From contig DASQDI010000040.1 of the NCBI GenBank assembly GCA_035634255.1, positions 65,613 through 129,612 of the forward strand: a DNA stretch of 64,000 bases. Direction: 5' to 3'. This DNA is from DATLMR01 sp035634255. GTDB taxonomy: Bacteria; Acidobacteriota; Blastocatellia; UBA7656. The translations under genes were made by a program, and so were the position numbers. A model generated the notes under the pieces. It was not told the DNA's origin. It saw only the letters and a program-made list of their open reading frames with translations, and searched no databases. Shown piece by piece: positions 42,703 to 50,432 of the stretch (its first letter is position 1; every line of letters starts with the position of its first letter).

Positions 42703-42744
42703 TTATTTTGAGCAGAGACTTGAGGCCCGCTATTTGAGATCATT

Positions 42745-42834
<90 letters not shown>

Positions 42835-42865
42835 CACGGTAATTTCAGGTCTCGATTTTGAAAGT

Positions 42866-42994
42866 GAGCGGTTCTTATCAGGCTCCGGACGCCGTGCAAT
42901 CGCGCGGCTGCGAATCCCGCCAGGCCGGGAACGGAGCAACGGTAGCAGTACGCGGATGTGCCGCGGCCTCTCCGGAGCCTGATAAGAACCGCTC
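42866..42994. repeat. long perfect inverted repeat (24-bp arms, 81-nt spacer)
   Basis: Arm 42866-42889 (beginning GAGCGGTTCTTATC) is the exact reverse complement of arm 42971-42994. The 81-nt interior can continue pairing imperfectly (GCCGTGCAATCGCG region against the CGCGGATGTGCCGC region), so the whole 129-nt element could fold into one long hairpin. It lies between tRNA-Ser(GGA) and dnaX, with no ORF. Possibilities are a terminator-like structure for the tRNA operon, a MITE or REP-type element, or a structured RNA. The surrounding 42835-43123 holds nothing else except the dnaX promoter candidate. Confidence 0.8.
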
Positions 42995-43058
42995 GGCCCA
43001 GACGGCGCCGCCCGCGACTCTTTTTCATGCGAAATCCGCTCCGGTGAATCCCTTCATC

Positions 43059-43087
43059 TTGCAAGCCGCGAGTCAACTGCTTAGACT
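43059..43087 (+). promoter_or_regulatory. candidate promoter of dnaX-ybaB-recR
   Basis: TTGCAA (43059-43064) and TAGACT (43082-43087) are 17 nt apart, 36 nt before the dnaX ATG, downstream of the long inverted repeat. Confidence 0.4.
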
Positions 43088-43123
43088 AAACGCTGGCGCA
43101 TTTCATAAGAATGAACTAACGCA

Positions 43124-44956
43124 ATGTCAGACTCACAGGTAATCGCGAGGAAATTCAGGCCGCAGTCCTTCGATCAGGTGGTCGGGCAGGAGGCCATCAC
43201 CCGCACCCTGAAGAATGCGATAACCGGCAACCGCATCCACCACGCCTACCTCTTCACGGGCGCGCGGGGCGTGGGTAAGACCACGACCGCCCGGATACTC
43301 GCCAAGGCCCTGAACTGCGTCAACGGCCCGACGGTCGAGCCCTGCGACAACTGCGCCTCGTGCCTCGAGATCGCGAGGTCGGCCTCGATAGACGTGCTCG
43401 AGATCGACGCCGCTTCCAACACCGGCGTCGATAACGTGCGCGAAGTCATCATCCAGACCATCCAGATCGCGCCCGCGCGCGACAGGAACAAGATATTCAT
43501 CATCGACGAAGTGCACCAGCTCTCCGGCCCCGCCTTCAACGCGCTCCTGAAGACTCTCGAAGAGCCGCCCCCGCGCGTCGTCTTCATCATGGCCACGACG
43601 GAGCTGCACAAAGTGCCGGAGACGATCCTCTCGCGCTGCCAGGTCTTCGAGTTCCGAACCATCTCGGTCAGGAAGATCATCGACCAGCTCCGCCACATCG
43701 CGGAGGTCGAGGGGCTGAGCGTGAGCGAGGCGGCCCTGTTCGCTATCGCCCGCGCGGGCAACGGCTCGATGCGCGACGCCGAGTCCGCCTTCGACCAGGT
43801 GATCAGCTTCGCGGGCAAGGCCATCGAGGAGTCGGACGTGTCGGCGGCGCTCGGGCTCGCGGACCTCGAATCGCTCAACGCGACGCTGAGGGCGGTCGCC
43901 GGGGAGGACTCGCAGAGCATCCTCAGGCTGGTCGACGAGGTGGTCGCCCGCGGTTACGACCTCAGGAATTATTGCAGGGAGCTGATGGTCCACACGCGCG
44001 CGTTACTCGTGACGAAGATCATGGGTTTCGACCCCGAGCTTTTGCAGATCCCGCAGGGTGAGGGCGAAGCCCTGGTCAGGCTGTCGGAGTCATTTTCGGA
44101 GCAGGACTTGCTGCGCTTCTTTTCGATCCTCACGAAGACCGAGCAGGACATCCGCCTGTCAACGCAGCCGCGGTTCCAACTGGAGATCGGGCTGATGAAG
44201 CTCGTCCACGCGCGCAGGCTCTACCTGCTGGAGGAGGCCCTCAAGCGACTCGAAGACCTTGAGGCGCGCGCGGGCGGCCCGCCCGTCGGTCAGGCGGGTC
44301 CGGCGCGCGGGGCCGAAGGGCCTTCACCCTTGCAAAGCCCCGGCGGCGCGCGAGCCCCGCAGAGGGCGAGCCAGATAGCGCCGCGCGCGGTCCCGCCGCC
44401 TTCCCGGCCCGCGCCCCCTCCGCCTCCCGCGAAGGCGGCCAGGCCGGAGCCGGAAATACCCGCGACGAGTGCCGAGCCGCGACCTCCGCAGGCGAGGCGG
44501 CCCGCGCCCCCGCCCCCCGAAGAGCCGCCGATGATCCTCGACGAGCCATACGAGGACGAGCCGCCCGCCGCGGCGGGAGCGGCGGTGAGCGGGGAGCAGG
44601 CGGTCCAGAAGATCAAGGCGGCGCTTGAGGCCAGGAAGAAAATGCTTCTGGTCATGACTCTGGCCAAGGCCGACATGCGGGTGGACGGGGATGTCCTGCG
44701 GGTCGTCTTCGCGCCGGGCGACAGCGCGTACAGGTCGCAGGTCGAGGCCAACAGGAAGGTGATCGTCGAAGCGTGCAATGAAGTGATTGGCCGTCCGCTT
44801 TCCGTTTCGGTTAGTATTGGAGAGCAGGACGGGGGCGAGCCTTCTCCGAAGCAGAAGGAGTCGAAGGCGAAAGACGAGGCGGCGAACCACCCCAAGATCA
44901 AAGCGGTCGTGGACATGTTTCAGGGGGATTTAAAAGTAATCAAACCGGAAAACTGA
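43124..44956 (+). CDS. dnaX: DNA polymerase III subunits gamma and tau
   Basis: The 610-residue clamp-loader ATPase has Walker A GARGVGKTT (about residues 46-54), the four-Cys zinc module (CVNGPTVEPCDNCASC), Walker B IFIIDEVHQLS and the sensor/arginine finger region ETILSRCQVFEF. A Pro/Ala-rich linker (about 380-480) leads to a C-terminal tau-like domain (VQKIKAALEARKKMLLV onward). I saw no obvious A-rich slippery sequence, so gamma may not be made by frameshifting here. It heads the conserved dnaX-ybaB-recR cluster. Confidence 0.95.
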   Translation: MSDSQVIARKFRPQSFDQVVGQEAITRTLKNAITGNRIHHAYLFTGARGVGKTTTARILAKALNCVNGPTVEPCDNCASCLEIARSASIDVLEIDAASNTGVDNVREVIIQTIQIAPARDRNKIFIIDEVHQLSGPAFNALLKTLEEPPPRVVFIMATTELHKVPETILSRCQVFEFRTISVRKIIDQLRHIAEVEGLSVSEAALFAIARAGNGSMRDAESAFDQVISFAGKAIEESDVSAALGLADLESLNATLRAVAGEDSQSILRLVDEVVARGYDLRNYCRELMVHTRALLVTKIMGFDPELLQIPQGEGEALVRLSESFSEQDLLRFFSILTKTEQDIRLSTQPRFQLEIGLMKLVHARRLYLLEEALKRLEDLEARAGGPPVGQAGPARGAEGPSPLQSPGGARAPQRASQIAPRAVPPPSRPAPPPPPAKAARPEPEIPATSAEPRPPQARRPAPPPPEEPPMILDEPYEDEPPAAAGAAVSGEQAVQKIKAALEARKKMLLVMTLAKADMRVDGDVLRVVFAPGDSAYRSQVEANRKVIVEACNEVIGRPLSVSVSIGEQDGGEPSPKQKESKAKDEAANHPKIKAVVDMFQGDLKVIKPEN

Positions 44957-45007
44957 GCGGCGAGGCGACCCCGCAATAATCAGGCGACATAACAAGGAGG
45001 TAAGTAC

Positions 45008-45328
45008 ATGAAGTTTCCAGGCGGATTCGACATTCAGGAGATGATGAAGCAGGCTCAGCAGATGCAGGATGACATGCAGCGCGAGTTGCAGCAGACCCGA
45101 GTCGAGGCCAGCGCGGGCGGAGGGATGGTCCGCATCTCGATGAACGGGGCGAAGGAACTGCTCGACATCAAGATCGACCCCGAGGCGGCCAAGGGTGGCG
45201 ACGTGGAGATGCTTCAGGATTTGATCACGGCCGCATTCAACGAAGCGACCCGGAAGGCCGACGAGGCGGTCAAGGGCAAGCTCGGCTCCAAGCTCGGAGG
45301 CATGGGCCTTCCGGACGGCCTGCTTTAA
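45008..45328 (+). CDS. YbaB/EbfC family nucleoid-associated protein
   Basis: The 106-residue protein opens with a Gly/Phe-rich N-terminus and a helix of Gln/Met-rich sequence (MKQAQQMQDDMQRELQQTRV), then the YbaB sheet GGGMVRISMNGAKELLDIKI and the closing LGGMGLPDGL. AAGGAGG lies 8 nt before the ATG. It binds DNA as a dimer and sits in its conserved place between dnaX and recR. Confidence 0.94.
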   Translation: MKFPGGFDIQEMMKQAQQMQDDMQRELQQTRVEASAGGGMVRISMNGAKELLDIKIDPEAAKGGDVEMLQDLITAAFNEATRKADEAVKGKLGSKLGGMGLPDGLL

Positions 45329-45371
45329 TCAGGCAGACGAGGTAGAACGGAGATCGGTCCCGGACCCCGTG

Positions 45372-45410
45372 GGGGCGATATCTGAAGAATTAATACCCGA
45401 TTATCGCCCC
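45372..45410. repeat. intercistronic hairpin between ybaB and recR
   Basis: GGGGCGATA (45372-45380) pairs with TATCGCCCC (45402-45410) over 9 bp around an AT-rich 21-nt loop. A smaller GGTCC-C-GGACC palindrome precedes it. It could tune recR expression or mRNA stability. No T run follows. Confidence 0.45.
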
Positions 45411-45435
45411 TGCGAGGGAGAAGAAAATTTGAAGC

Positions 45436-46035
45436 ATGCTGGATTACGCAGAACCCGTTACGAGATTGATTGACGAGTTGAAGCGACTGCCGGGCGTTGG
45501 ACACAAATCGGCCCAGAGGCTAGCTTTCTACCTGCTGCGGGCGAGCCGCGAGGACACGGACCGCCTGATCGAGGCCATAAACGAAGTCAAAGAAAAGATC
45601 ATCCTCTGCTCCGTGTGCAACAACATCACGGACGTGGACCCCTGCCGTTATTGCGCGAACGACGCGCGCGACAGGAAGGTGATTCTGGTCGTGGAAGAGC
45701 CGTTCAACCTCGTCACGGTCGAGAAGACCCGCGAGTACCGCGGCCTGTATCACGTCCTGCACGGCGCGCTCTCCCCGATAAGGGGGATAGGGCCGGACGA
45801 CCTGAAGATCAAGAACCTGCTAGAGAGGCTGCGGTCGGGCGAAGTGGAAGAGTTGATACTGGCCACCAACCCGAACACCGAAGGCGAAGCCACGGCGAAT
45901 TATCTTTCGAGGCTCATAAAGCCCCTTGGGATCAGGATCACCCGAATAGCGATGGGGGTTCCCGTCGGCTCCGACCTGGAATACGCCGACGAGGTGACGA
46001 TGCATAAAGCCCTCTCCAATCGCCACGAGATGTGA
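45436..46035 (+). CDS. recR: recombination mediator protein RecR
   Basis: The 199-residue protein has the N-terminal helix-hairpin-helix (RLPGVGHKSAQRLAFYLL), the zinc finger CSVCNNITDVDPCRYC, the Toprim domain (VILVVEEPFNL) and the C-terminal ITRIAMGVPVGSDLEYAD. It is the standard length. RecR works with RecO/RecF to load RecA at gaps. A terminator follows. Confidence 0.95.
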   Translation: MLDYAEPVTRLIDELKRLPGVGHKSAQRLAFYLLRASREDTDRLIEAINEVKEKIILCSVCNNITDVDPCRYCANDARDRKVILVVEEPFNLVTVEKTREYRGLYHVLHGALSPIRGIGPDDLKIKNLLERLRSGEVEELILATNPNTEGEATANYLSRLIKPLGIRITRIAMGVPVGSDLEYADEVTMHKALSNRHEM

Positions 46036-46055
46036 CCCGGCCTGGGGCCGGTCGA

Positions 46056-46076
46056 GGGCGCGCGCCCGCTTTTTTT
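46056..46076 (+). terminator. intrinsic terminator after recR
   Basis: A GC-rich hairpin GGGCGCGCGCCC (46056-46067) is followed by GC and seven T (46070-46076), 20 bp after the recR stop. Confidence 0.65.
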
Positions 46077-46440
46077 ACCTGTCTTCTTCCTGGGCTCAAC
46101 CTCAGAGCGTCATCGCCGTCAAGCTCGACCGCCAGCCTGAGCGCCCACATCGCCTCAACCTTCCTCCCCAGACGCGCCAGAGCGCACGCCCTCGTCGATA
46201 GCGGAGAGGGCTTCCGAGTGCCGGTCGAGCGACACCAGAAGCTCCGCGAACTCAATATAGGGGGCGAACGGCGCTTTCTCGTCGCTCAGTTCGGCGGGCA
46301 GCTTCTCCGCTTCGTCGCTTTTATCAAGATTTAACAGGGCGAGGGCTGGAGGTGTTCGAGCCTTGCGCGCCGCCCTGCGCGGCCAGGCGATAGAAAGCCA
46401 CCAGCAGAAAGAGTACAGATTTCAGCAGTCGTTTAGGCAT
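46071..46440 (-). pseudogene. frameshifted TPR-repeat secreted protein remnant
   Basis: Reading on the minus strand from ATG 46440, a signal-like start (MPKRLLKSVLFLLVAFYRLA) runs into a stop, but a shifted frame continues as ALLNLDKSDEAEKLPAEL and LVSLDRHSEALSAIDEG, and a further shift gives CALARLGRKVEAMWALRLAV and ELDGDDALRL. These are TPR-type helices with the normal A/L/G/Y spacing, so at least two frameshifts have broken one gene. The 3' end is lost or runs into the recR terminator. The neighbour upstream is a glycosylphosphotransferase operon. A sequencing error could mimic one shift, but not easily two plus the missing end. Confidence 0.6.
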
Positions 46441-46539
46441 AATACTTAACTTTCACTTCAGATGAGGCCGAAATATCAGCCGTTAGGCCGACAGATATAC
46501 TACAGGCATGTTCAAATATATTGTTAGGGGAGAATCTAC

Positions 46540-48120
46540 TCAGTACGTGTTATCGCCCTTGAGGACGACAGGGATGGTTTTGAACATGATCTTGAGGTCG
46601 AGCCAGGGGGACCAGTTCTCAAGGTAGAAGATGTCGAGGCGGACCATCTCTTCGAAGTGCAGGCGATTGCGCCCGCTGACCTGCCACAGGCCAGTAATGC
46701 CGGGCTTAACGTGAAAGCGGGTCCGGTGCCAGTCCTTGTAGTGGCGGACTTCGTACGGGATGGGCGGGCGCGGGCCGACGACGCTCATCTCCCCGATCAT
46801 GACATTCAGGACCTGCGGCAGCTCGTCGATTGAGTAGCGGCGCATCCAGCCCCCGATTCTCGTCAGCCGCGGGTCGTCTTTGATCTTGCCATAAATCGGC
46901 TCCTCGGACGTGCCCTGATTGGCCTCCTCCCCGCTGATCATCTTCGCCATCAGCTCGCGGTGGACGCGGTCGTCGGCCTCCCGCCGCATGGAGCGAAACT
47001 TGTACATCAGGAACATCTTCCCATCCATCCCGACCCGCTCCTGCTTCAGGAAGACGGGCCCCTCCGATTCGAGCTTGATCAGGATGGCGAGGGCAACCCA
47101 GAAGGGCCACGTGACCAGCAGTATCGCCAGAGCCACCAGAATGTCGAGCCCGCGCTTGACCATCCGCTGAGGCCCCCGGAGCGGCTCTTCGTACAGCTTG
47201 ATCATCGGGAGCGTCCCGATGGTGGCTATCTCCGTCTTACCGGGCAGGCAGTCGAAGAGGTTGGGGATGACCCTGTACTTGATGTGGTGGTCCCGCCCGC
47301 ACTCCATCAACACCTCGAACATCTTCCTGGGGTGTATCCTCGTGTCGGTGATGAGCACCTCTTCGACGCCGTACCTCTTCACGAGGTCGGGCAGGTTGTC
47401 GAAGGCCCCGAGCACCCTCACCCTGTACTTTCGGATGGGGGAAGGGTCCTCGTTGGACCGCGCGGTCACGACCCCGACCAGCTTGTAACCCAGGCGCGGC
47501 TTCTCCGACATCTCCGCTATGCAGACCTGCGCCATCTCCCCGCAGCCGACCACTATCGTCGGGATGAGGTTACGCTCAAGTGAGCGGCATGCGACCTGGA
47601 CGGCGCGCACGACGCACCGCACGACCCAGAAGAGGAACATCGAGATGAGCCAGTCATAAACGAAGAGGAGCCGCGAGTAGGAGTAGTCGAGGTAGATCAA
47701 CTGCCCGTTGCTGATCGAAAAGCCCTGCCTGAAAAGAAACGCGATCAGGACCAGGACGAGGAAGCTCATGGTCGAAGCCTTGGCGACCCTCACGAGGTCC
47801 CCGGAGAAGGAGAACTCCCCCCTGAGCTTGTAAAGCCCGTACCGGCGGAGCGCGAAGAACTTCACGAAGGGGACGAAGAGCAGGATCACGGAATAAGCCT
47901 GAAAGTCGGGGGCGAGTCCCGTGGGCAGCACGCTCTTGCGCGCCCACGTGAATATGGGTATCCCCTGCCGCAGCTTGTAGGCGAGCACGAAGGCCAGGAT
48001 CGAGATGACCAGATCGACCAGCAGGAGCGCGGCCATAGGAGTCATGGCCCACACGAGGCTCCGTTTCCGAAGCCCCGCCTTTACAGCTCGATCCGATACG
48101 GCAGCCACATTATCAGCCAT
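46540..48120 (-). CDS. exopolysaccharide biosynthesis polyprenyl glycosylphosphotransferase
   Basis: The 526-residue protein has four N-terminal helices, a CoA-binding-like/Rossmann middle domain (TIVVGCGEMAQVCIAEM), a fifth helix (RGLDILVALAILLVTWPFWV) and the catalytic bacterial sugar transferase domain with KQERVGMDGKMFLMYKFRSM, SIDELPQVLNVMIGEMS, VGPRPPIPYE and KPGITGLWQVSGR. This WcaJ/CpsE-like class transfers a hexose-1-phosphate to undecaprenyl phosphate and starts repeat-unit assembly. Its ATG overlaps the upstream gene by 8 bp. It is about 28 kb from the glycan operon of region 1, so the two may act in different pathways. Confidence 0.93.
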   Translation of the reverse strand: MADNVAAVSDRAVKAGLRKRSLVWAMTPMAALLLVDLVISILAFVLAYKLRQGIPIFTWARKSVLPTGLAPDFQAYSVILLFVPFVKFFALRRYGLYKLRGEFSFSGDLVRVAKASTMSFLVLVLIAFLFRQGFSISNGQLIYLDYSYSRLLFVYDWLISMFLFWVVRCVVRAVQVACRSLERNLIPTIVVGCGEMAQVCIAEMSEKPRLGYKLVGVVTARSNEDPSPIRKYRVRVLGAFDNLPDLVKRYGVEEVLITDTRIHPRKMFEVLMECGRDHHIKYRVIPNLFDCLPGKTEIATIGTLPMIKLYEEPLRGPQRMVKRGLDILVALAILLVTWPFWVALAILIKLESEGPVFLKQERVGMDGKMFLMYKFRSMRREADDRVHRELMAKMISGEEANQGTSEEPIYGKIKDDPRLTRIGGWMRRYSIDELPQVLNVMIGEMSVVGPRPPIPYEVRHYKDWHRTRFHVKPGITGLWQVSGRNRLHFEEMVRLDIFYLENWSPWLDLKIMFKTIPVVLKGDNTY

Positions 48121-49321
48121 GTTCGCTCAATATAATCCGCGAGAGATGAAGGCTCAAAGCATACAGCATCCAGCATTGCGCCCATCGGATGTACGGAATC
48201 CTGTTCGTGTACAGGCGGCGGCGCTGGTAGTAGAAATAGCCCTGGGGCGATTGAAGGTTTTCGATGGCCCACCTCACCGCCCCGGCAGCCATCTCCGTCG
48301 AGCCGGGGAACCTGCGGTTCATCTCCGAGAAAGTTATCACCGACTGCGCCGCGCTATGCACGTCAATCGGGTAAAGCCTGTCATGATAGTATTTGGGTGT
48401 GAAGTCCGCAAGAAAGAATCTCCCCCTGTAGAAATCAAACCCCCTCTCCAGATTATTCTCCCACTCGAACGCCCCGAGGTCTTTGATGAGGTTGCCGAGC
48501 GACACGAGGATGAAGCCGGTGTGAAAGCTATCGACCCACTGCTGGTCGGGCGACTCCCCGTAAGGCCAGGAGCCGTCCTCGCCCTGCTTCGAAACGGTGT
48601 ACCTCGCCGCGCCGGCAGCCGCGTCTTTGAACTCGTCATTCGGCTCGAAGCTGTGCGCGCGGGCGAGCAGCTCCGCCGCGAGCAGGTTGACGTTGTGGAC
48701 GCGGGACCGGTCGAGCGGGGTGTAGCTGAAGCAGAAGCCCTCGGGGCCGCGCCCCCGGTTGATCCGGTCGAGGAGGAAGCGGCAACTGCTCAAAGCCATC
48801 TCAAACGCATACTGGTTCCCGGTGCGCTCGAACCAGTCGAGATAGGCATGCGCCGCGAAGACCGTGCAGACGACGTTCGGCGTACCTCGGGGCGCGAAGA
48901 AGGCGCGGGACTGCCAGTCGAAGTTATACCCCCAGCAGGCTTCTTTATAGTCGTCGTTTCGCAGGGCGGCGAGAGAGCGAGTGAGGAATTGGAAGTCCCG
49001 CTCAAGCCTACCGTCAACGGACGGCAACGCCTCGCCCGTGCCGTCGGACAGGAGGATCACTGCCCGCAAAGCCAGGGCCACGCCCTTCGCGTTCAGGCCT
49101 TTCTTTATCCCGAGGGCCGGCCTGATGTTGACCGGGCAGCGCTTCACGAGTTGAATCCACGCGGTCCTGCCGAGCTTGTTCTTCAGAGGCGGCAGGCCGG
49201 AGAATGGGCTGTTCAATCCGTCGTAAGGGTCGTAGCCGCTCCACTGCTCCGAGCGGCAGTACAGGAGCAGCCTCTCTACGGCTCGCTTGCACTCAAGGGC
49301 TGTGTCAGTCTTCGCGGACAT
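48113..49321 (-). CDS. alpha/alpha-toroid protein with QW-like motifs, unknown role in the exopolysaccharide pair
   Basis: I start at ATG 49321 (MSAKTD); GTG 49393 is possible, and neither has a strong ribosome-binding site. The 402-residue product is all-alpha with repeated Gln...Gly-aromatic motifs (KQGEDGSWPYG and LQSPQGYFYYQ), the QW motif of terpene-cyclase/prenyltransferase-like and related six-hairpin toroids. Other typical stretches are WVDSFHTGFILVSLGNL and YPIDVHSAAQSVITF. There is no signal peptide. The stop overlaps the start of the glycosylphosphotransferase gene by 8 bp, so their synthesis is linked. A polysaccharide lyase- or hydrolase-like fold without known activity is the most cautious reading. 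Confidence 0.7.
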   Translation of the reverse strand: MSAKTDTALECKRAVERLLLYCRSEQWSGYDPYDGLNSPFSGLPPLKNKLGRTAWIQLVKRCPVNIRPALGIKKGLNAKGVALALRAVILLSDGTGEALPSVDGRLERDFQFLTRSLAALRNDDYKEACWGYNFDWQSRAFFAPRGTPNVVCTVFAAHAYLDWFERTGNQYAFEMALSSCRFLLDRINRGRGPEGFCFSYTPLDRSRVHNVNLLAAELLARAHSFEPNDEFKDAAAGAARYTVSKQGEDGSWPYGESPDQQWVDSFHTGFILVSLGNLIKDLGAFEWENNLERGFDFYRGRFFLADFTPKYYHDRLYPIDVHSAAQSVITFSEMNRRFPGSTEMAAGAVRWAIENLQSPQGYFYYQRRRLYTNRIPYIRWAQCWMLYALSLHLSRIILSEHG

Positions 49322-49402
49322 GTGTGGAAGAAGTGAACGGCGGCGCGACCCCCGAAAAAGAGGCGAATCAAAATCGATTTCAACGCCGCCCACGGGTTAA
49401 AG

Positions 49403-49888
49403 CTAACTCACTTCGAGGGGAATCTCCACGTCGACGGTTTGCGGGCGCAGGCATGCCTGATCGTTACATGCCTGTACGGTCAGCTTGCCTTTGATCGTAT
49501 GACTGCCCGGCGAAAGAGACGGCAGAGCGCGCGCCGTAAACCTCAGGACCGCGCGCCCCTCATACACGGACATCGGCGTTTCCGAGAAGGGGAACTTCTG
49601 AACCTTCGCCTTGGGGTACCTGACGGTGTTGGCGCGCAGGCCCGGCAAAGCCTGAATCTTGAGCGACGTGGGGATCAGGAAGTCTTCGGCGGGCTTGTTG
49701 GAGTTTATGTGATAGCCGCCGTCGATGTCGATGACCACGGCCACCTGAAAAGCCGAGCCCTGCTTCACCTTGTAGACACTCTGCTCCGGTTTGACTTTAA
49801 CCACTTTAGCGGACGACTGCGCGAAAGCCGGGACGCTCATGAGCCCGACCAAACCGATCAATACAGAAAACCTTCGAAAGTTCATCAT
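49403..49888 (-). CDS. secreted DsbD-alpha-like (disulfide bond corrector) domain protein
   Basis: The 161-residue product (start 49888 or 49885) has a signal peptide ending in VPAFAQ and one immunoglobulin-like domain similar to the N-terminal domain of DsbD: YKVKQGSAFQVAVVI, DGGYHINSNKP, LTVQACNDQACLRPQ. The two cysteines C-x4-C correspond to the redox pair of DsbD-alpha. It is a stand-alone domain here without the membrane and thioredoxin parts. It would accept electrons from a membrane partner or pass them to periplasmic thiols. Confidence 0.8.
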   Translation of the reverse strand: MMNFRRFSVLIGLVGLMSVPAFAQSSAKVVKVKPEQSVYKVKQGSAFQVAVVIDIDGGYHINSNKPAEDFLIPTSLKIQALPGLRANTVRYPKAKVQKFPFSETPMSVYEGRAVLRFTARALPSLSPGSHTIKGKLTVQACNDQACLRPQTVDVEIPLEVS

Positions 49889-50131
49889 TCCTCCGATAAT
49901 AAATTAAATTAAGACTATGTGCCCGAAGCCCGAGCCAGTTTCCTCCCGGATATGATAAACGAAGGCGGGGTAAGGTTGCACGCTCCGAAACATGTTTTGC
50001 GAATGAGCTACTTCATGTCGCTTGAGCAGGACACACACATAACATGTCGTTACATAAAAGCCGCCCCGCCGCTTTTGTTTAATCCCCGAAGACTATCCGC
50101 CGGTGAACGTCATTAAACAAGGTAAATATCA

Positions 50132-50160
50132 TTGACAGAGGAAAGCTTTGAGACTAAATT
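50132..50160 (+). promoter_or_regulatory. candidate promoter of the dynamin-like gene
   Basis: Consensus TTGACA (50132-50137) and TAAATT (50155-50160, four of six) are separated by 17 nt. The predicted start is near 50167, leaving a 5' leader of about 265 nt that begins with a strong hairpin. Confidence 0.5.
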
Positions 50161-50168
50161 TGGGGTCC

Positions 50169-50200
50169 GCAATCTTCGGCCGCGCAAAACGGCCGATTGC
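50169..50200 (+). promoter_or_regulatory. 5'-leader hairpin
   Basis: GCAAT(CTT)CGGCCG pairs with CGGCCGATTGC around the 7-nt loop CGCAAAA, with a 3-nt bulge. It lies at the very start of the predicted transcript and is followed by the palindrome AGCTTAAGCT (50201-50210). It could protect the mRNA or be part of a control element. Confidence 0.35.
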
Positions 50201-50432
50201 AGCTTAAGCTCAAAAGTCCTGAAATTCGTGGCTTCCAGAAGTCACGGGTAAACTGAGAAATATATCTGTTGAATTCTCGTCAAGCGCCATGAGCCTTTCC
50301 GCTCATTCGATCCAGGGACTACACGTCGAGCGATCCGGCGCAACAGATTTCCGGGCGGACGCTTTGATTTAAATATCTACCGTGGCCCGCCATTCTTTGA
50401 CATGGAATCCTGGTTTCACCTGAGAGGAATTT

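Larger units (their letters stand above)
49889..50432. other. AT-rich intergenic region upstream of the dynamin-like gene
   Basis: About 540 bp without a convincing gene, visibly lower in GC than the neighbouring operons. It holds a plus-strand promoter candidate (50132-50160) and a leader hairpin (50169-50200), then about 230 nt of leader before the ribosome-binding site GAGAGGA ahead of 50433. No RNA family is recognised. Confidence 0.5.

Noticed and set aside
48005..49336. 443-codon plus-strand frame opposite the toroid protein gene
   Set aside because: The minus-strand frame has QW motifs, coupling to the transferase and normal composition; the plus frame has none of these.
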